Positions 34,364 to 44,438 of a stretch of DNA of 64,000 bases are shown in pieces; within the stretch, counting starts at the first letter, position 1; each line of letters starts with the position of its first letter. The DNA lies in contig NZ_PYMB01000001.1 of NCBI RefSeq assembly GCF_003026455.1, forward strand, positions 434,001 to 498,000. The letters are read 5' to 3'. The stretch comes from Photobacterium rosenbergii (lineage in GTDB: Bacteria; Pseudomonadota; Gammaproteobacteria; Enterobacterales; Vibrionaceae). A program made the position numbers and the translations under genes. Under the pieces are notes generated by a model. It did not search any database. It was not told the DNA's origin and was given only the letters and a program-made list of their open reading frames with translations.

Positions 34364-35920
34364 ATGCAAATCGGTGTGCCTAAGGAAATACTCGCCAATG
34401 AAACGCGAGTAGCTGCAACGCCCAAGACGGTTGAGCAGTTTATTAAAATGGGGTTCAGTGTTGCTGTTGAACAGAGTGCGGGTATTCATGCAAGTTTTGA
34501 TGATGCCGCCTATGAAGCAGCTGGCGCCACTGTTGTTGGTTTAGAGGATGTGTGGGCTTCAGATATTATTCTGAAGGTAAATGCACCACAAGTTAATGCT
34601 CAGACGGGTGTTGACGAGTTTGACCTGATCAAAGAAGGGGCAAGCTTAGTCAGTTTCATTTGGCCTGCACAGAATGCAGATTTGCTGGAAAAACTATCTG
34701 GCAAAAACATCAATGTGATGGCGATGGATTCGGTTCCTCGTATTTCACGAGCACAGGCATTGGATGCATTGAGCTCGATGGCAAACATTGCGGGTTACCG
34801 TGCAGTTGTTGAAGCTGCCCATGAATTTGGCCGGTTCTTTACCGGGCAAATTACCGCTGCAGGTAAAGTTCCGCCGGCTAAAGTACTTGTCGCTGGGGCA
34901 GGTGTTGCTGGCCTTGCGGCTATCGGTGCCGCAGGTAGCTTGGGGGCAATCGTTCGCTCTTTTGATGTTCGCCCTGAAGTTAAAGAGCAGGTCGAATCTA
35001 TGGGTGCCGAATTCCTTGAAGTCGACTTCAAAGAAGACACATCCACAGGCGACGGCTACGCCAAAGAAATGTCTGATGACTTCAATAAAGCCGCTGAAAA
35101 GCTATATGCCGAACAAGCAAAAGAAGTTGATATCATCATTACAACTGCTTTGATTCCTGGCCGCCCAGCACCCAAATTGATCACCAAAGAAATGGTTGAT
35201 TCGATGAAGCCGGGTAGCGTGATCGTCGATTTGGCTGCGGCTAATGGCGGTAATTGTGAATATGCCGAGGCGGGTAAAGTAATTCCCACCGCCAATGGCG
35301 TCAAAGTTATTGGCTATACCGATATGGTTGGTCGCCTGCCGACACAGTCCTCTCAGCTTTACGGCACAAACTTGGTCAACTTGTTCAAACTGCTATGTAA
35401 AGAAAAAGACGGCACTATCGACATTGATTTTGATGACGAAGTTCTGCGCGGTTTAACGGTAATCAAAGAAGGTGAAGTTACTTGGCCTGCGCCACCGATT
35501 AAGGTTTCTGCTGCACCAGCGCCTGAACCAAAGCCTGTAGAAGCGCCTGTAGTCAAGGAAGAAAAGCCAACCTCTCCGGCCAAAAAATATGGTTTTATGG
35601 CTGCAGGTATTGCTGCCTTTGGTTGGGTAGCTAACTACGCACCAGCTGAATTCCTGTCTCACTTTACGGTATTTGTTTTGGCCTGCGTGGTGGGTTACTA
35701 CGTGGTGTGGAACGTTACACATGCGCTTCATACACCGCTTATGTCGGTTACCAATGCAATTTCGGGCATCATTATCGTTGGTGCATTACTGCAGATAGGA
35801 CAGGGAAGTGGCTTGGTCACCTTCCTCGCGTTTATTGCTGTTTTGATAGCCAGTATCAATATATTCGGTGGCTTCACGGTAACCAAGCGCATGCTTGAAA
35901 TGTTCCGCAAAGATAAATAA
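34364..35920 (+). CDS. pntA: NAD(P) transhydrogenase subunit alpha
   Basis: 518 residues. The N-terminal NAD(H)-binding domain I (about 1-380) starts [17 protein letters not shown] and includes the dinucleotide motif [22 protein letters not shown]; a proline/alanine/lysine linker (about 385-410) leads to four transmembrane helices at the C-terminus. PntAB couples inward proton flow to hydride transfer from NADH to NADP+, giving NADPH for biosynthesis and redox defence. AGGG precedes the start. It is followed after 11 nt by pntB. Confidence 0.97.
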   Translation: MQIGVPKEILANETRVAATPKTVEQFIKMGFSVAVEQSAGIHASFDDAAYEAAGATVVGLEDVWASDIILKVNAPQVNAQTGVDEFDLIKEGASLVSFIWPAQNADLLEKLSGKNINVMAMDSVPRISRAQALDALSSMANIAGYRAVVEAAHEFGRFFTGQITAAGKVPPAKVLVAGAGVAGLAAIGAAGSLGAIVRSFDVRPEVKEQVESMGAEFLEVDFKEDTSTGDGYAKEMSDDFNKAAEKLYAEQAKEVDIIITTALIPGRPAPKLITKEMVDSMKPGSVIVDLAAANGGNCEYAEAGKVIPTANGVKVIGYTDMVGRLPTQSSQLYGTNLVNLFKLLCKEKDGTIDIDFDDEVLRGLTVIKEGEVTWPAPPIKVSAAPAPEPKPVEAPVVKEEKPTSPAKKYGFMAAGIAAFGWVANYAPAEFLSHFTVFVLACVVGYYVVWNVTHALHTPLMSVTNAISGIIIVGALLQIGQGSGLVTFLAFIAVLIASINIFGGFTVTKRMLEMFRKDK

Positions 35921-35931
35921 AGGAGTAACAA

Positions 35932-37308
35932 ATGTCTGCAGGAATCGTACAAGCAGCTTATATTGTTGCTGCGGTATTATTTATCATGTCTCTGGCGGGC
36001 CTTTCTAAGCAGGAAACGGCACGTTCGGGCAACTACTACGGTATTGCCGGTATGGCAATCGCCTTGATCGCGACAATTTTCGGCCCAGAATCACAGGGAA
36101 CTGTGTGGGTTATTATCGCAATGATTATTGGTGGTGCGATTGGTATTTACTACGCAAGACGCGTGGAAATGACCGAGATGCCAGAGCTAGTTGCTATTCT
36201 TCACAGCTTTGTGGGTATGGCAGCTGTATTGGTTGGTTTCAACACCTACTTTGACCATGGTGATCTTAGTGGGGTGATGTTGAATATCCACTTGGTGGAA
36301 ATTTTCCTTGGCGTGTTCATCGGTGCGGTGACCTTTACCGGCTCGGTAGTTGCCTTTGGTAAGCTTCGCGGGAGTATTTCATCTAAACCGCTAATGCTTC
36401 CTCATCGCCATAAGTTGAACTTGGCTGCGGTGGTGGTTTCTTTCTTGTTGATGGTTGCCTTTGTTAAAGCAGAAGGTTCAACTCTAGCTTTGATCGTCGT
36501 TGCTTTGATTGCATTTGCTTTCGGTTACCACTTGGTTGCATCTATTGGTGGTGCGGATATGCCAGTTGTTGTTTCCATGCTGAACTCATACTCAGGCTGG
36601 GCAGCTGCGGCAGCAGGCTTCATGTTGGCAAACGACCTTCTTATCGTTACCGGTGCGCTAGTGGGTTCTTCTGGTGCAATCCTGTCATACATCATGTGTA
36701 AGGCGATGAACCGCTCTTTCATCAGTGTTATTGCTGGTGGATTCGGCACAGATGGTTCTTCCGCTGCAGCTGATGAAGACCATGGTGAACATCAGGAAGC
36801 ATCGGCAGAAGAAGTGGCTGAAATGCTAAAAGATGCACGCTCAGTGGTTATCACTCCTGGATACGGTATGGCGGTTGCTCAAGCCCAGTACCCAGTTCAT
36901 GAGATCACAGAAAAGCTTCGTAACAAAGGCGTTGATGTACGTTTTGGTATTCACCCTGTCGCGGGTCGTCTTCCGGGCCACATGAATGTTCTATTGGCTG
37001 AAGCGAAAGTCCCTTATGACATCGTACTTGAAATGGATGAAATCAACGACGACTTCAGTGAAACCGATGTCGTGTTGGTGATCGGTGCTAACGATACGGT
37101 GAACCCAGCAGCGATGGAAGATCCAAACAGCCCGATTGCAGGTATGCCTGTGTTGGAAGTGTGGAACTCCAAGCACGTAATCGTCTTTAAGCGTTCAATG
37201 AACACAGGTTACGCTGGTGTTCAGAACCCATTGTTCTTCAAAGAAAACTCGCAGATGTTGTTTGGTGATGCGAAAGAGTCTTGTAATAAGATTCTTGAGC
37301 ACATCTAA
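35932..37308 (+). CDS. pntB: NAD(P) transhydrogenase subunit beta
   Basis: 458 residues. About eight to nine transmembrane helices (1-260) are followed by the NADP(H)-binding domain III, with [20 protein letters not shown] and [22 protein letters not shown], both highly conserved in PntB. It forms the proton channel and NADP site with PntA. AAGGAG precedes the start. A terminator follows. In V. cholerae, pntAB also lies directly upstream of the vxr genes, as here. Confidence 0.97.
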   Translation: MSAGIVQAAYIVAAVLFIMSLAGLSKQETARSGNYYGIAGMAIALIATIFGPESQGTVWVIIAMIIGGAIGIYYARRVEMTEMPELVAILHSFVGMAAVLVGFNTYFDHGDLSGVMLNIHLVEIFLGVFIGAVTFTGSVVAFGKLRGSISSKPLMLPHRHKLNLAAVVVSFLLMVAFVKAEGSTLALIVVALIAFAFGYHLVASIGGADMPVVVSMLNSYSGWAAAAAGFMLANDLLIVTGALVGSSGAILSYIMCKAMNRSFISVIAGGFGTDGSSAAADEDHGEHQEASAEEVAEMLKDARSVVITPGYGMAVAQAQYPVHEITEKLRNKGVDVRFGIHPVAGRLPGHMNVLLAEAKVPYDIVLEMDEINDDFSETDVVLVIGANDTVNPAAMEDPNSPIAGMPVLEVWNSKHVIVFKRSMNTGYAGVQNPLFFKENSQMLFGDAKESCNKILEHI

Positions 37309-37327
37309 CTTCAGAGTGTAGTAACTG

Positions 37328-37355
37328 AAAGGGAGCCAAGTGCTCCCTTTCTTTT
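37328..37355 (+). terminator. Rho-independent terminator after pntB
   Basis: AAAGGGAGC/GCTCCCTTT perfect stem, 5-nt loop, then CTTTT. It closes the pntAB operon. Confidence 0.88.
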
Positions 37356-37565
37356 GTTCAGTATGTAGTGATCAATTAAAATAAACGATGTAAATTATTT
37401 ATAATTGATTGTTAGTTATAATAAATTATCGATAGGATTAAGTTTCTATATCTCATTGCCGTTTGTTTATCGAAGCTGATAAGCATGTTTTGAATGCACA
37501 TTTATCCATCAGGCTAATGACAAAGCCCTGACATATCCCCAAAGCGGGGTGATAGACTTCACTTT

Positions 37566-39005
37566 ATGAAAAAAATCGTCTTACTGATCTCATTGCTGCT
37601 TGCTGGCACCCATACTGCCTCGGCAAAAAACTTACCTGAGCGTCTCAATGGCGTTCGGGCTGAACTGTTAGCAAGCGAGGCAGTAGCGACGTATGATTTC
37701 AGACAACTACAAGGTCAGTTTCCAACGCAACTGCTGATACCCTCATCTCTGTTGCCACAGTCATCGACTTATCCCCTGAAATCGCTTCAGCGCCTTTATA
37801 ACAGTTCGTTGAGCTGTAAAGGGCCTTGGCCGGTTACCCCGTTGCTCACTCAGCCATTGGTGTTCACTCGCGCTATTTGTAATAACACTGTGCTACCTAT
37901 CGGTTGGTTTGCTAGGGCGGGGTACATTCATCCAGGTGGGGGGAGTTATGCCTCAAGGTATTTGGAGAAGCATCCTGATCTTAAAGAGAAATTAGGTGAC
38001 TTTCTTCATATCCAAGAGCGAGACCTAGCCCCGACGAATACTGCACTTGGGCGTTTGCAACGGATGAGTCGCGATGAAATACAAGTCTATATTGCTGGGG
38101 CAGAAGCCTTCATTTCGAACGGTGAGCTTTGGATACGCAATGGCAATGAATACAATATCTATGATCAGCCGAGGTGGTCGCCTGTTCTGAGCCAGTTTGA
38201 TGTGAACTTCACTCGGCTAGATACGACGAGCTTTTGTATCTTGAAAAGCGGCAACATTTGCTGGGAAGAAGAAGATAAATCGCATCTTACCTTCTATCTT
38301 TTAGTCGGGTTGCTGGTTGTTAATGTCAGCCTACTATTCGGTTGGGGTTTTTATCGTTGGCGTATTCGTCGCCGGGCGATGCAAGAGAGAATGCTGGTAC
38401 TCCAGATTCTGACTCACGAACTGCGTACGCCTATCGCCAGCTTGGCAATGACCGTGGAAGGTTTTCGCAGACATTTTGATGCGCTGCCGGAAACCCTATA
38501 TGATGAGTTTAGGCGCTTGACTGAAGACTCAAGGCGCTTGAGACAGCTTGCTGAAGCAAGTAAAGATTACTTACAAGCGAATCAACAAGAGTTGAGTGTA
38601 CAACATGTTGATTCGTTTAATGAGTGGGTTGAGTACCTGAGTGAGCCGTATGAGGTAACACTGGAGCTTGCTGAGGATCGCCCTGTAGATGTAAATATTT
38701 ATTGGTTGGGCACTTGTATCGACAATTTGTTGTCTAATGCCCATAAGTATGGCGTTAAGCCTGTAAAATTAACATCATCGTATTCTAACGGAAAACTTAT
38801 TGTAAGCGTTTCAGATAACGGTCAGCTCGGTGCAAAAGACTGGGCAAGATTAAGAAAGCCATTCGTCAGCGAACGCGGACTAGGGCTTGGACTTACAATC
38901 GTTGAATCGATGATCCGAAGAATGGGGGGGCGAATGAAGTTAGTTGGCCCTCCGACCACTTTTATATTGGAGATACCGTGTGAATCAAACTCTGCTTCTG
39001 GTTGA
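37566..39005 (+). CDS. vxrA: Sensor histidine kinase, VxrA-like (DUF3404)
   Basis: 479 residues: a signal peptide/first helix, a large periplasmic DUF3404-type sensor (about 25-235), a second helix (about 240-262), HisKA with THELRTPIA, and HATPase with DNLLSNAHKYG and GLGLGLTIV. It is the VxrA/WigK type, which in V. cholerae responds to cell-wall damage and controls peptidoglycan synthesis, type VI secretion and biofilm genes with VxrB. It overlaps vxrB by 26 nt. No clear SD is visible before the ATG. Confidence 0.9.
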   Translation: MKKIVLLISLLLAGTHTASAKNLPERLNGVRAELLASEAVATYDFRQLQGQFPTQLLIPSSLLPQSSTYPLKSLQRLYNSSLSCKGPWPVTPLLTQPLVFTRAICNNTVLPIGWFARAGYIHPGGGSYASRYLEKHPDLKEKLGDFLHIQERDLAPTNTALGRLQRMSRDEIQVYIAGAEAFISNGELWIRNGNEYNIYDQPRWSPVLSQFDVNFTRLDTTSFCILKSGNICWEEEDKSHLTFYLLVGLLVVNVSLLFGWGFYRWRIRRRAMQERMLVLQILTHELRTPIASLAMTVEGFRRHFDALPETLYDEFRRLTEDSRRLRQLAEASKDYLQANQQELSVQHVDSFNEWVEYLSEPYEVTLELAEDRPVDVNIYWLGTCIDNLLSNAHKYGVKPVKLTSSYSNGKLIVSVSDNGQLGAKDWARLRKPFVSERGLGLGLTIVESMIRRMGGRMKLVGPPTTFILEIPCESNSASG

Positions 39006-39642
39006 AGATGACCGCAACCTTGCTGATGGTTTACTCGAGAGCTTGAAAGGGGCAGGTTACCACTGCCTGTATGCTGATTGCGCGTCAAATGTAGCTGAGC
39101 ACTGGGCTCAAGCTGATCTCGTTGTACTTGACCGTCAGTTACCTGAGGGGGACTCTCTAAGTTACTTGGGTGACTGGTTGAAGATTAAACATGTACCTGT
39201 GATTTTGCTGACTGCGATGGTATCAGTGTCAGATAAAGTCATTGGCTTAGATTCTGGTGCTAAAGACTATCTTACCAAGCCTTTTGCTGAAGAAGAGTTA
39301 CTTGCTCGTATTCGTCTTCACCTTCGCTCTGGTGCGCCTGAGGCTGTTCCAAGTAATACGGTTTCTGTCGGCGATATTACGATTGATCTGGATAGCCGTG
39401 AGGTCATTCAGGGTGGTGACGCTGTCACTTTAACGCGTACAGAGTTCGAGCTTTTAGTCTTTTTAGCGAAGAACGCAGGGCGCGTGTTTACCCGTGATGA
39501 GTTGCTCGATCAGGTATGGGGCTATAACCATTACCCGACAACACGTACAGTTGATACCCATATTCTTCAGTTGCGACAGAAGCTGCCAGGTATTGAAATT
39601 GAGACCCTCCGTGGTGTGGGCTATCGAATGAAATCGGCATAA
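38980..39642 (+). CDS. vxrB: OmpR-family response regulator, VxrB-like
   Basis: 220 residues from GTG at 38980, with TTGGAG upstream; the frame extends 12 codons further but those lie inside vxrA. The receiver has acidic EDD near the start, the phosphoacceptor in VVLDRQLPEGD and the Lys in YLTKPF. The C-terminal winged helix (TRTEFELLVFL, RVFTRDELLDQVWGY, VDTHILQLRQKL) binds DNA. Partner of VxrA. The overlap with vxrA and the 1-nt spacing to vxrC show one operon. Confidence 0.92.
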   Translation: MNQTLLLVEDDRNLADGLLESLKGAGYHCLYADCASNVAEHWAQADLVVLDRQLPEGDSLSYLGDWLKIKHVPVILLTAMVSVSDKVIGLDSGAKDYLTKPFAEEELLARIRLHLRSGAPEAVPSNTVSVGDITIDLDSREVIQGGDAVTLTRTEFELLVFLAKNAGRVFTRDELLDQVWGYNHYPTTRTVDTHILQLRQKLPGIEIETLRGVGYRMKSA

Positions 39643-39643
39643 G

Positions 39644-40507
39644 ATGTCACACTTCTCGGTTGCCTGTTCTCTATTAGTTTTGCATTCGGCGCTGTGGGCG
39701 CCGAATGCACTTGCTAACTGGTTTGTATCACAAGATGTGTTTACTATGGCCCATCAAAAATTGCTCGAAGGTAAAACCAACGAGAGTTTCGGTGCCATGG
39801 TACAAGCTTGGCAGCAAGCCCCTAACATTGAACAGCAAAACAATCTTAACGATCTGATTCAGCTCGCAATTACTGAGGATTGTGGGCGAAGTCTTGATAC
39901 CACAGCGTTGCCTCCATGGCTTACCACCTTAGTGATCCAACGTGAAATGGTTCAAAACCAGAACCAAGTTTTGCCTCGCCTTGCAATTACGGGTACTTCA
40001 GAACAGCGTATTACTAACATTGATTTTATTCGTTGGCCGGAGCAATCCGTCCTATCGGCTACCCCAAAAACGAATAAGGGTGGTTACTTTTCGCTTGAAA
40101 CCAAGCGGTTAGAAAAAGCGAGCAGTGAAGGTCTCTACCAAATGATTATCAGTGCTGATGGTGAAGAGAGCTACAAAACCTGGGTGATCTTAACCCGACC
40201 TCAAAATAAGCAGCGAATTGGTTGGGTTGATAGTCAAAATTGGCGGATAGAGCGAAACGGTTTGCCGGATAAGGTTTGCCCATCGCCTGTTCTATCAATG
40301 AACATTTACGATCTTAATGACACCTCTTGGACTCCGTTGTGGACGGAAAATGTGGATGGCAAACTACCGACGACGTTACCTGATGTTGATTTACCAGATG
40401 GACGTTATTGGCTAAGTGTCGGAATCATTCATAGTCGATGGCAGGGGGAAATTGCCGTCCGTGATATTCAAAGTATTACGAGACCGGTAGAGCATTCTGA
40501 GATGTAA
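39644..40507 (+). CDS. vxrC: DUF2861 exported protein, VxrC-like
   Basis: 287 residues with an N-terminal signal peptide (about 1-24, ending in ANALAN). I recognise the DUF2861 family, which includes VxrC of V. cholerae, the third gene of the vxr operon. The mature part has a helical first third (about 25-90) and a beta-rich remainder. It is probably periplasmic and may modulate VxrA or respond to envelope stress; its function is unknown. It starts one nt after the vxrB stop. The V. cholerae vxrD and vxrE genes are not present behind it. Confidence 0.85.
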   Translation: MSHFSVACSLLVLHSALWAPNALANWFVSQDVFTMAHQKLLEGKTNESFGAMVQAWQQAPNIEQQNNLNDLIQLAITEDCGRSLDTTALPPWLTTLVIQREMVQNQNQVLPRLAITGTSEQRITNIDFIRWPEQSVLSATPKTNKGGYFSLETKRLEKASSEGLYQMIISADGEESYKTWVILTRPQNKQRIGWVDSQNWRIERNGLPDKVCPSPVLSMNIYDLNDTSWTPLWTENVDGKLPTTLPDVDLPDGRYWLSVGIIHSRWQGEIAVRDIQSITRPVEHSEM

Positions 40508-40620
40508 AGTCGAAGCCTCATCAACTTTCTTAATGCGTTTGACTTTAAATGCCTGATTAATAAATGCTATTTCTCCTAGAGTGATTTTAAATTTAAACAT
40601 GTATTTTCATTGCAACTTTT

Positions 40621-40643
40621 AAGGTGTATTATTGATGCATCTT
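40621..40643 (+). promoter_or_regulatory. NsrR-type operator before nnrS
   Basis: AAGGTGTATTA-T-TGATGCATCTT matches the 11-1-11 inverted NsrR consensus (AAGATGCATTT-N-AAATGCATCTT) at 17 of 22 positions. It lies 20 nt before the nnrS start. NsrR is a nitric-oxide-sensing Fe-S repressor and NnrS is a known member of its regulon, so context supports the site. Confidence 0.75.
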
Positions 40644-40662
40644 TAAAGTGGGTGATGAAACC

Positions 40663-41868
40663 ATGATGCAAATTCTTGATAGCGAAAAAGAGCAGAAGAT
40701 CCTGCCTTTATTTCGTTTAGCCTTCCGACCATTTTTCCTAGCAGCCAGCATACTGTCTGTTGTTTCTATGCTTCTTTGGGGGCTGTTCTGGGCAGGGAAT
40801 GTTTCTCTAGCGAGCTACATGTATAGTAATCCGGTATGGTGGCATAGCCATGAAATGCTGTTTGGGTTTACAGGGGCTATCATAATTGGCTTTCTATTAA
40901 CGGCTGTTCAAAACTGGACGGGTAATCCAGGAGTTAGGGGCTGGAAACTTGCTGTAATCTTTGCTTTTTGGTTAATCGCTAGATTAGCGATGTTTTTAAG
41001 TACACCAAACGCAGTTTGGATGCTGATTGATTTAACTTGGATGCCGCTGGCTGCTGGTTTCCTTGCCCATCCGATTATCATTCGCCGTCAATGGAATAAC
41101 TTGTTTTTTGCACCGTTAATTGTATTGATGACAGTGTTAAACGCTCTATTTCACCTTATAGCTTTAGGATTAGTCGATATTCCTTTGCGTACAGTGTCTT
41201 TCGCCGCCGTTACGGTGATAAGTGTGATTGTACTGGTTGTCGGGGGCCGTGTGATTCCGTTCTTTACTTGGCGGGGTACGCAAACGGAGCAAATTACACG
41301 AATCAAGTGGTTGGAGTACGGGGCGTTAGTGCCAAGTTGGTTGCTGCTACTGAATGTTCTCTTACCCGTACCTGAAAACACTTCAGCATTTACACTACCA
41401 GCGTTGCTTATTGTGACAGGTTTGATGAATCTAATCCGATTCATGCGTTGGCGCAACCTATCCACGGTAAAAGTTCCGCTACTATGGCTTCTGCATTTTG
41501 CATATTTGGCCATGGTGATAGGTATGTTACTACTAGGGCTTCATTTCTGGTCGGGCAGTGTAGGATATAGTCTCGCTTTACACACGTTAACTGTGGGTGG
41601 AATTGGCTGTATGATCTTAGCAATGATTGCCCGTGTGTCATTAGGCCATACAGGACGACCACTACAAATTAAACCGCTGATGGTGGTGGCTTTTGCTGCG
41701 CTGGTATTGGCGACATTATCTCGTACGTTGTTGATTGCTATTTATCCTGCCATCACAATTCAGGCATATGTAGTATCGGCTGGGTTATGGGCCTTTTCGT
41801 TCGCAATTTTTACAGCCGTGTATTATCCGATTTTGTCTAAACCTCGTTTAGATGGACGCCCAGGTTAA
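40663..41868 (+). CDS. nnrS: NnrS family membrane protein
   Basis: 401 residues from the ATG at 40663, preceded by GGTGATG; an alternative GTG five codons upstream is possible. About 12 transmembrane helices. NnrS signatures include RLAFRPFFLAA at the start, WWHSHEMLFGF, VVGGRVIPFFTWRGT and TVGGIGCMILAMIARVSLGHTGR with conserved histidines. NnrS is a heme- and copper-containing inner-membrane protein that protects against nitric oxide stress. An NsrR-like operator precedes it. It is separate from vxrABC in function though close in position. Confidence 0.92.
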   Translation: MMQILDSEKEQKILPLFRLAFRPFFLAASILSVVSMLLWGLFWAGNVSLASYMYSNPVWWHSHEMLFGFTGAIIIGFLLTAVQNWTGNPGVRGWKLAVIFAFWLIARLAMFLSTPNAVWMLIDLTWMPLAAGFLAHPIIIRRQWNNLFFAPLIVLMTVLNALFHLIALGLVDIPLRTVSFAAVTVISVIVLVVGGRVIPFFTWRGTQTEQITRIKWLEYGALVPSWLLLLNVLLPVPENTSAFTLPALLIVTGLMNLIRFMRWRNLSTVKVPLLWLLHFAYLAMVIGMLLLGLHFWSGSVGYSLALHTLTVGGIGCMILAMIARVSLGHTGRPLQIKPLMVVAFAALVLATLSRTLLIAIYPAITIQAYVVSAGLWAFSFAIFTAVYYPILSKPRLDGRPG

Positions 41869-41941
41869 CGTTAAATATCAGGTGACATCTTGAGCGCAAG
41901 TCAATAAACTATGCGCTCAATTATTTCGGGTATGATGATTT

Positions 41942-42112
41942 ATGTTTAACAACACTCCGACACTGACTCACGCGCAGCAACAAGAAGCGGCAGAAAAAAT
42001 TCATGAACTGATGGCACAAGGGATCAGCAGTGGTGAAGCGATTATGATAGTGGCTAATGCTATTCGTGAAGCTGAAGCAAAAAAAGCAGAGTCGGAAGAC
42101 GAGCAGGAATAA
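41942..42112 (+). CDS. YoaH/UPF0181 family small protein
   Basis: ATG at 41942 opens a 56-codon frame ending at 42112. The sequence starts [20 protein letters not shown] and contains [15 protein letters not shown] and AIREAEAK, the pattern of the UPF0181 (YoaH) family found in enterobacteria and vibrios. It is a helical, acidic cytoplasmic protein of unknown function. A strong terminator follows. Confidence 0.85.
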   Translation: MFNNTPTLTHAQQQEAAEKIHELMAQGISSGEAIMIVANAIREAEAKKAESEDEQE

Positions 42113-42142
42113 ATTGTCTTACCCCTGATACGAATCTATGAA

Positions 42143-42169
42143 ACGGGCGCCAATTGGCGCCCGTTTTTT
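42143..42169 (+). terminator. Rho-independent terminator
   Basis: ACGGGCGCC/GGCGCCCGT stem, AATT loop, six T. It lies 30 nt after the YoaH-like stop. Confidence 0.93.
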
Positions 42170-42312
42170 CATCAAATCGTGCAATAAATCCCAGTAGTTT
42201 ATGTGGGAATGAGTAAAATCATTCTTTGAAAGAGTGAATCACATCCTAAATTTCAATATGGCCTAATTTTGTTTGGGTGTGGTCGTGTCAGATTTAGATG
42301 AAGGAGGGAAGG

Positions 42313-42828
42313 ATGAATAACCGTTACCTCAAGGCTCGTACATTGGCCCGAGCCAAGCACACAGGACAAATGTACGGTGACGTTCCATATTATATCCATC
42401 TCGATGCAGTTTCTCGTTTAGCGAGCCCTTTTGGCACTGATGCCATGATAGTGGCTCAACTGCATGACGTACTTGAAGATACTGAAACCACGATTGATGA
42501 ACTAGCGGCTGATTTCGGTTTCTTGGTTGCTGATGCTGTTGGTTATATGACAGATGATAAATTAGAGAGTCGGCAAGATAGGAAGCACCAAATCAATCAA
42601 AGATTGGCTATTTTAGATACCGTGGAGGAAGCCGCAAGAATCGCATTAATAATTAAAGCGTGTGATCGGTTAGCAAATGTGCGGGCGAGCTTATATAGCA
42701 ATCATCATTACTATCAACTTTATCAAGAAGAACACCAAGCATTTAAGCAGTCTGTTTATCGTAAAGGGTTATGTGAAGCCATTTGGTGGGAACTAGACAA
42801 CTTGCTTCGTTACTCAGAAGCATCATAA
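42313..42828 (+). CDS. HD-domain protein related to (p)ppGpp hydrolases
   Basis: 171 residues from the ATG at 42313, with a near-perfect AAGGAGG upstream; an ATG at 42298 lies before that SD. The N-terminal half has the HD phosphohydrolase layout of RelA/SpoT/MESH1 proteins: AKHTGQMYGDVPYYIHLDAVS, then QLHDVLEDTETT (HD pair plus ED) and later IIKACDRLANVRAS. It lacks the synthetase and regulatory domains, so it would be a small hydrolase acting on (p)ppGpp or another nucleotide. Substrate not proven. Confidence 0.82.
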   Translation: MNNRYLKARTLARAKHTGQMYGDVPYYIHLDAVSRLASPFGTDAMIVAQLHDVLEDTETTIDELAADFGFLVADAVGYMTDDKLESRQDRKHQINQRLAILDTVEEAARIALIIKACDRLANVRASLYSNHHYYQLYQEEHQAFKQSVYRKGLCEAIWWELDNLLRYSEAS

Positions 42829-42830
42829 GG

Positions 42831-42854
42831 AAAGGGCTCATAGTGAGCCCTTTT
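42831..42854. terminator. Bidirectional terminator
   Basis: AAAGGGCTCA/TGAGCCCTTT perfect stem with a 3-nt loop and TT tail, between the convergent HD-domain and nadE genes. Confidence 0.85.
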
Positions 42855-42891
42855 CATTGAGTGGCGTTAAGCGACGGAACTGCCGGATGAA

Positions 42892-43728
42892 TTAATCTTC
42901 GTCGTAAATGGTTGGAATCGGCTGGCGTTTATGCTGCGTGGCCTTATAGATCCCAACTAAGCGGTCAGATACAGCTTGGTCGACAGGCTTACCTTCAAGG
43001 AAGTCATCAATTTGATCGTAGCTAACGTTAAGGGCGTCTTCGTCAGCCTTTTGAGGGGCGAGTTCTTCCAAATCGGCTGTTGGTACTTTACGTACTAGCA
43101 ACTCTGGAGCACCTAATTTGGCTGCTACTTGGCGAACTTGACGTTTGTTCAAGCCAAATAGTGGAGCAAGATCGCAGGCTCCATCGCCGAACTTAGTGTA
43201 AAAACCTGTAATGTTCTCAGCCGAATGATCAGTCCCCAAAACCAAACCGCCCACTAATCCAGCGATTTCATACTGAGCAATCATTCGGGTACGCGCTTTT
43301 ACATTACCTTTAACAAAATCTATCGCACCTTCGCTTTCTGGAATAAGGCCAGTGCCCTCAAGTGCCGATAGCGTACTGGCGTGAGTACCGTCTACACCGT
43401 CTTTAATGTTAACGCTTACAGAGTGAGTAGGTTTGATGAAAGATAGGGCAAGCTGTGCTTCATCTTCGTCTTTTTGCTCGCCATAAGGCAAGCGAACAGC
43501 GATAAACTGGTAATCGTCGGTGTTCTCAGAAGCGTTTAGGCCTTCAACAGCCAACTGTGAAAGGCGGCCAAGCGTGGTTGAATCAACACCACCACTGATA
43601 CCTAAAACCAGTGATTTGCATCCTGACTGTTTGAGTTTCTTTTGAATAAACGCAATGCGGCGTTCAATTTCAAAGTCCACATCAATTTCTGGTAATACGC
43701 GCATTTCATCGCGAATTAGCTGTTCCAT
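42892..43728 (-). CDS. nadE: NH3-dependent NAD+ synthetase
   Basis: 278 residues, the ammonia-dependent type without a glutaminase domain. The PP-loop motif [17 protein letters not shown] (about 42-58) binds ATP; the [29 protein letters not shown] region in parts is the deamido-NAD/NH3 site. It catalyses the last step of NAD+ synthesis, turning deamido-NAD into NAD+. It is divergent from a NadD-like adenylyltransferase across 182 nt, which puts the two final pathway steps side by side. Length equals E. coli NadE (275). Confidence 0.96.
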   Translation of the reverse strand: MEQLIRDEMRVLPEIDVDFEIERRIAFIQKKLKQSGCKSLVLGISGGVDSTTLGRLSQLAVEGLNASENTDDYQFIAVRLPYGEQKDEDEAQLALSFIKPTHSVSVNIKDGVDGTHASTLSALEGTGLIPESEGAIDFVKGNVKARTRMIAQYEIAGLVGGLVLGTDHSAENITGFYTKFGDGACDLAPLFGLNKRQVRQVAAKLGAPELLVRKVPTADLEELAPQKADEDALNVSYDQIDDFLEGKPVDQAVSDRLVGIYKATQHKRQPIPTIYDED

Positions 43729-43910
43729 AATGAATCAATCCTCAGGGGCTTGCCCAATTTGTAACCATATAGCGTCATTTAATGCAAAAAATAGATGAAT
43801 TGCATTAAACCTTTTGCAAAATATGCGATAACTCTATGTAAGGATCAATCCTCTTACGTTAAATAAGTAAAATAAACAGTAAAACGGCATAAAAAAAGGA
43901 CATTCCAGTC

Positions 43911-44432
43911 ATGACAGCATCAATTGCCATCTTCGGCAGTGCTTTTAACCCACCAAGTCTTGGACACAAGTCTGTGATTGAGCGACTAGCGCATTTTGAC
44001 AAAGTGTTTTTACTACCAAGTTATAGCCATGCTTGGGGAAAGCAGATGTTGGACTATGATGCCCGCTGCAAACTGGTTGAAGCCTTTATTGAAGATGTTT
44101 CCCAGTACAACCTTGAACTGTCGCAACTTGAAAAAGAGATTGCTGTAGGGGATGAAGCTATCACGACGTTTGCTGTGCTGGAGGCGTTTGAACAAAAATA
44201 TCCCGAAGCAAACCTCACTTTCGTCGTTGGCCCCGACAACTTCCTAAACTTTGGTAAATTCTTTAAAGCTGATGAAATAATGCAACGCTGGCAGGTACTG
44301 GCCTGCCCAGAAACCGTCAAGGTCCGCAGTACCCAAATTCGTGAGCAAATCATCAATGGTCACACAATATCACATTTAACTACGAAAAATGTTGCTAGAA
44401 TGCTGCATGAAAATAAGTGGTACGACGAATAG
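43911..44432 (+). CDS. Nicotinate-nucleotide adenylyltransferase-like protein
   Basis: 173 residues of the nucleotidyltransferase alpha/beta phosphodiesterase superfamily. Near the start is FGSAFNPPSLGHKSVI (a variant of the HxGH motif, with SLGH) and near the end VRSTQIREQI (the ISSTxxR motif). It should transfer AMP to nicotinate or nicotinamide mononucleotide, supplying the NadE substrate. It is shorter than E. coli NadD (213), and the genome may have another NadD; I therefore give no symbol. The next gene starts 6 nt later. Confidence 0.82.
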   Translation: MTASIAIFGSAFNPPSLGHKSVIERLAHFDKVFLLPSYSHAWGKQMLDYDARCKLVEAFIEDVSQYNLELSQLEKEIAVGDEAITTFAVLEAFEQKYPEANLTFVVGPDNFLNFGKFFKADEIMQRWQVLACPETVKVRSTQIREQIINGHTISHLTTKNVARMLHENKWYDE

Positions 44433-44438
44433 GAAAAA

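Noticed and set aside
44054-44356. 100-codon minus-strand frame
   Set aside because: It is antisense to the NadD-like gene, which has clear motifs on the other strand.
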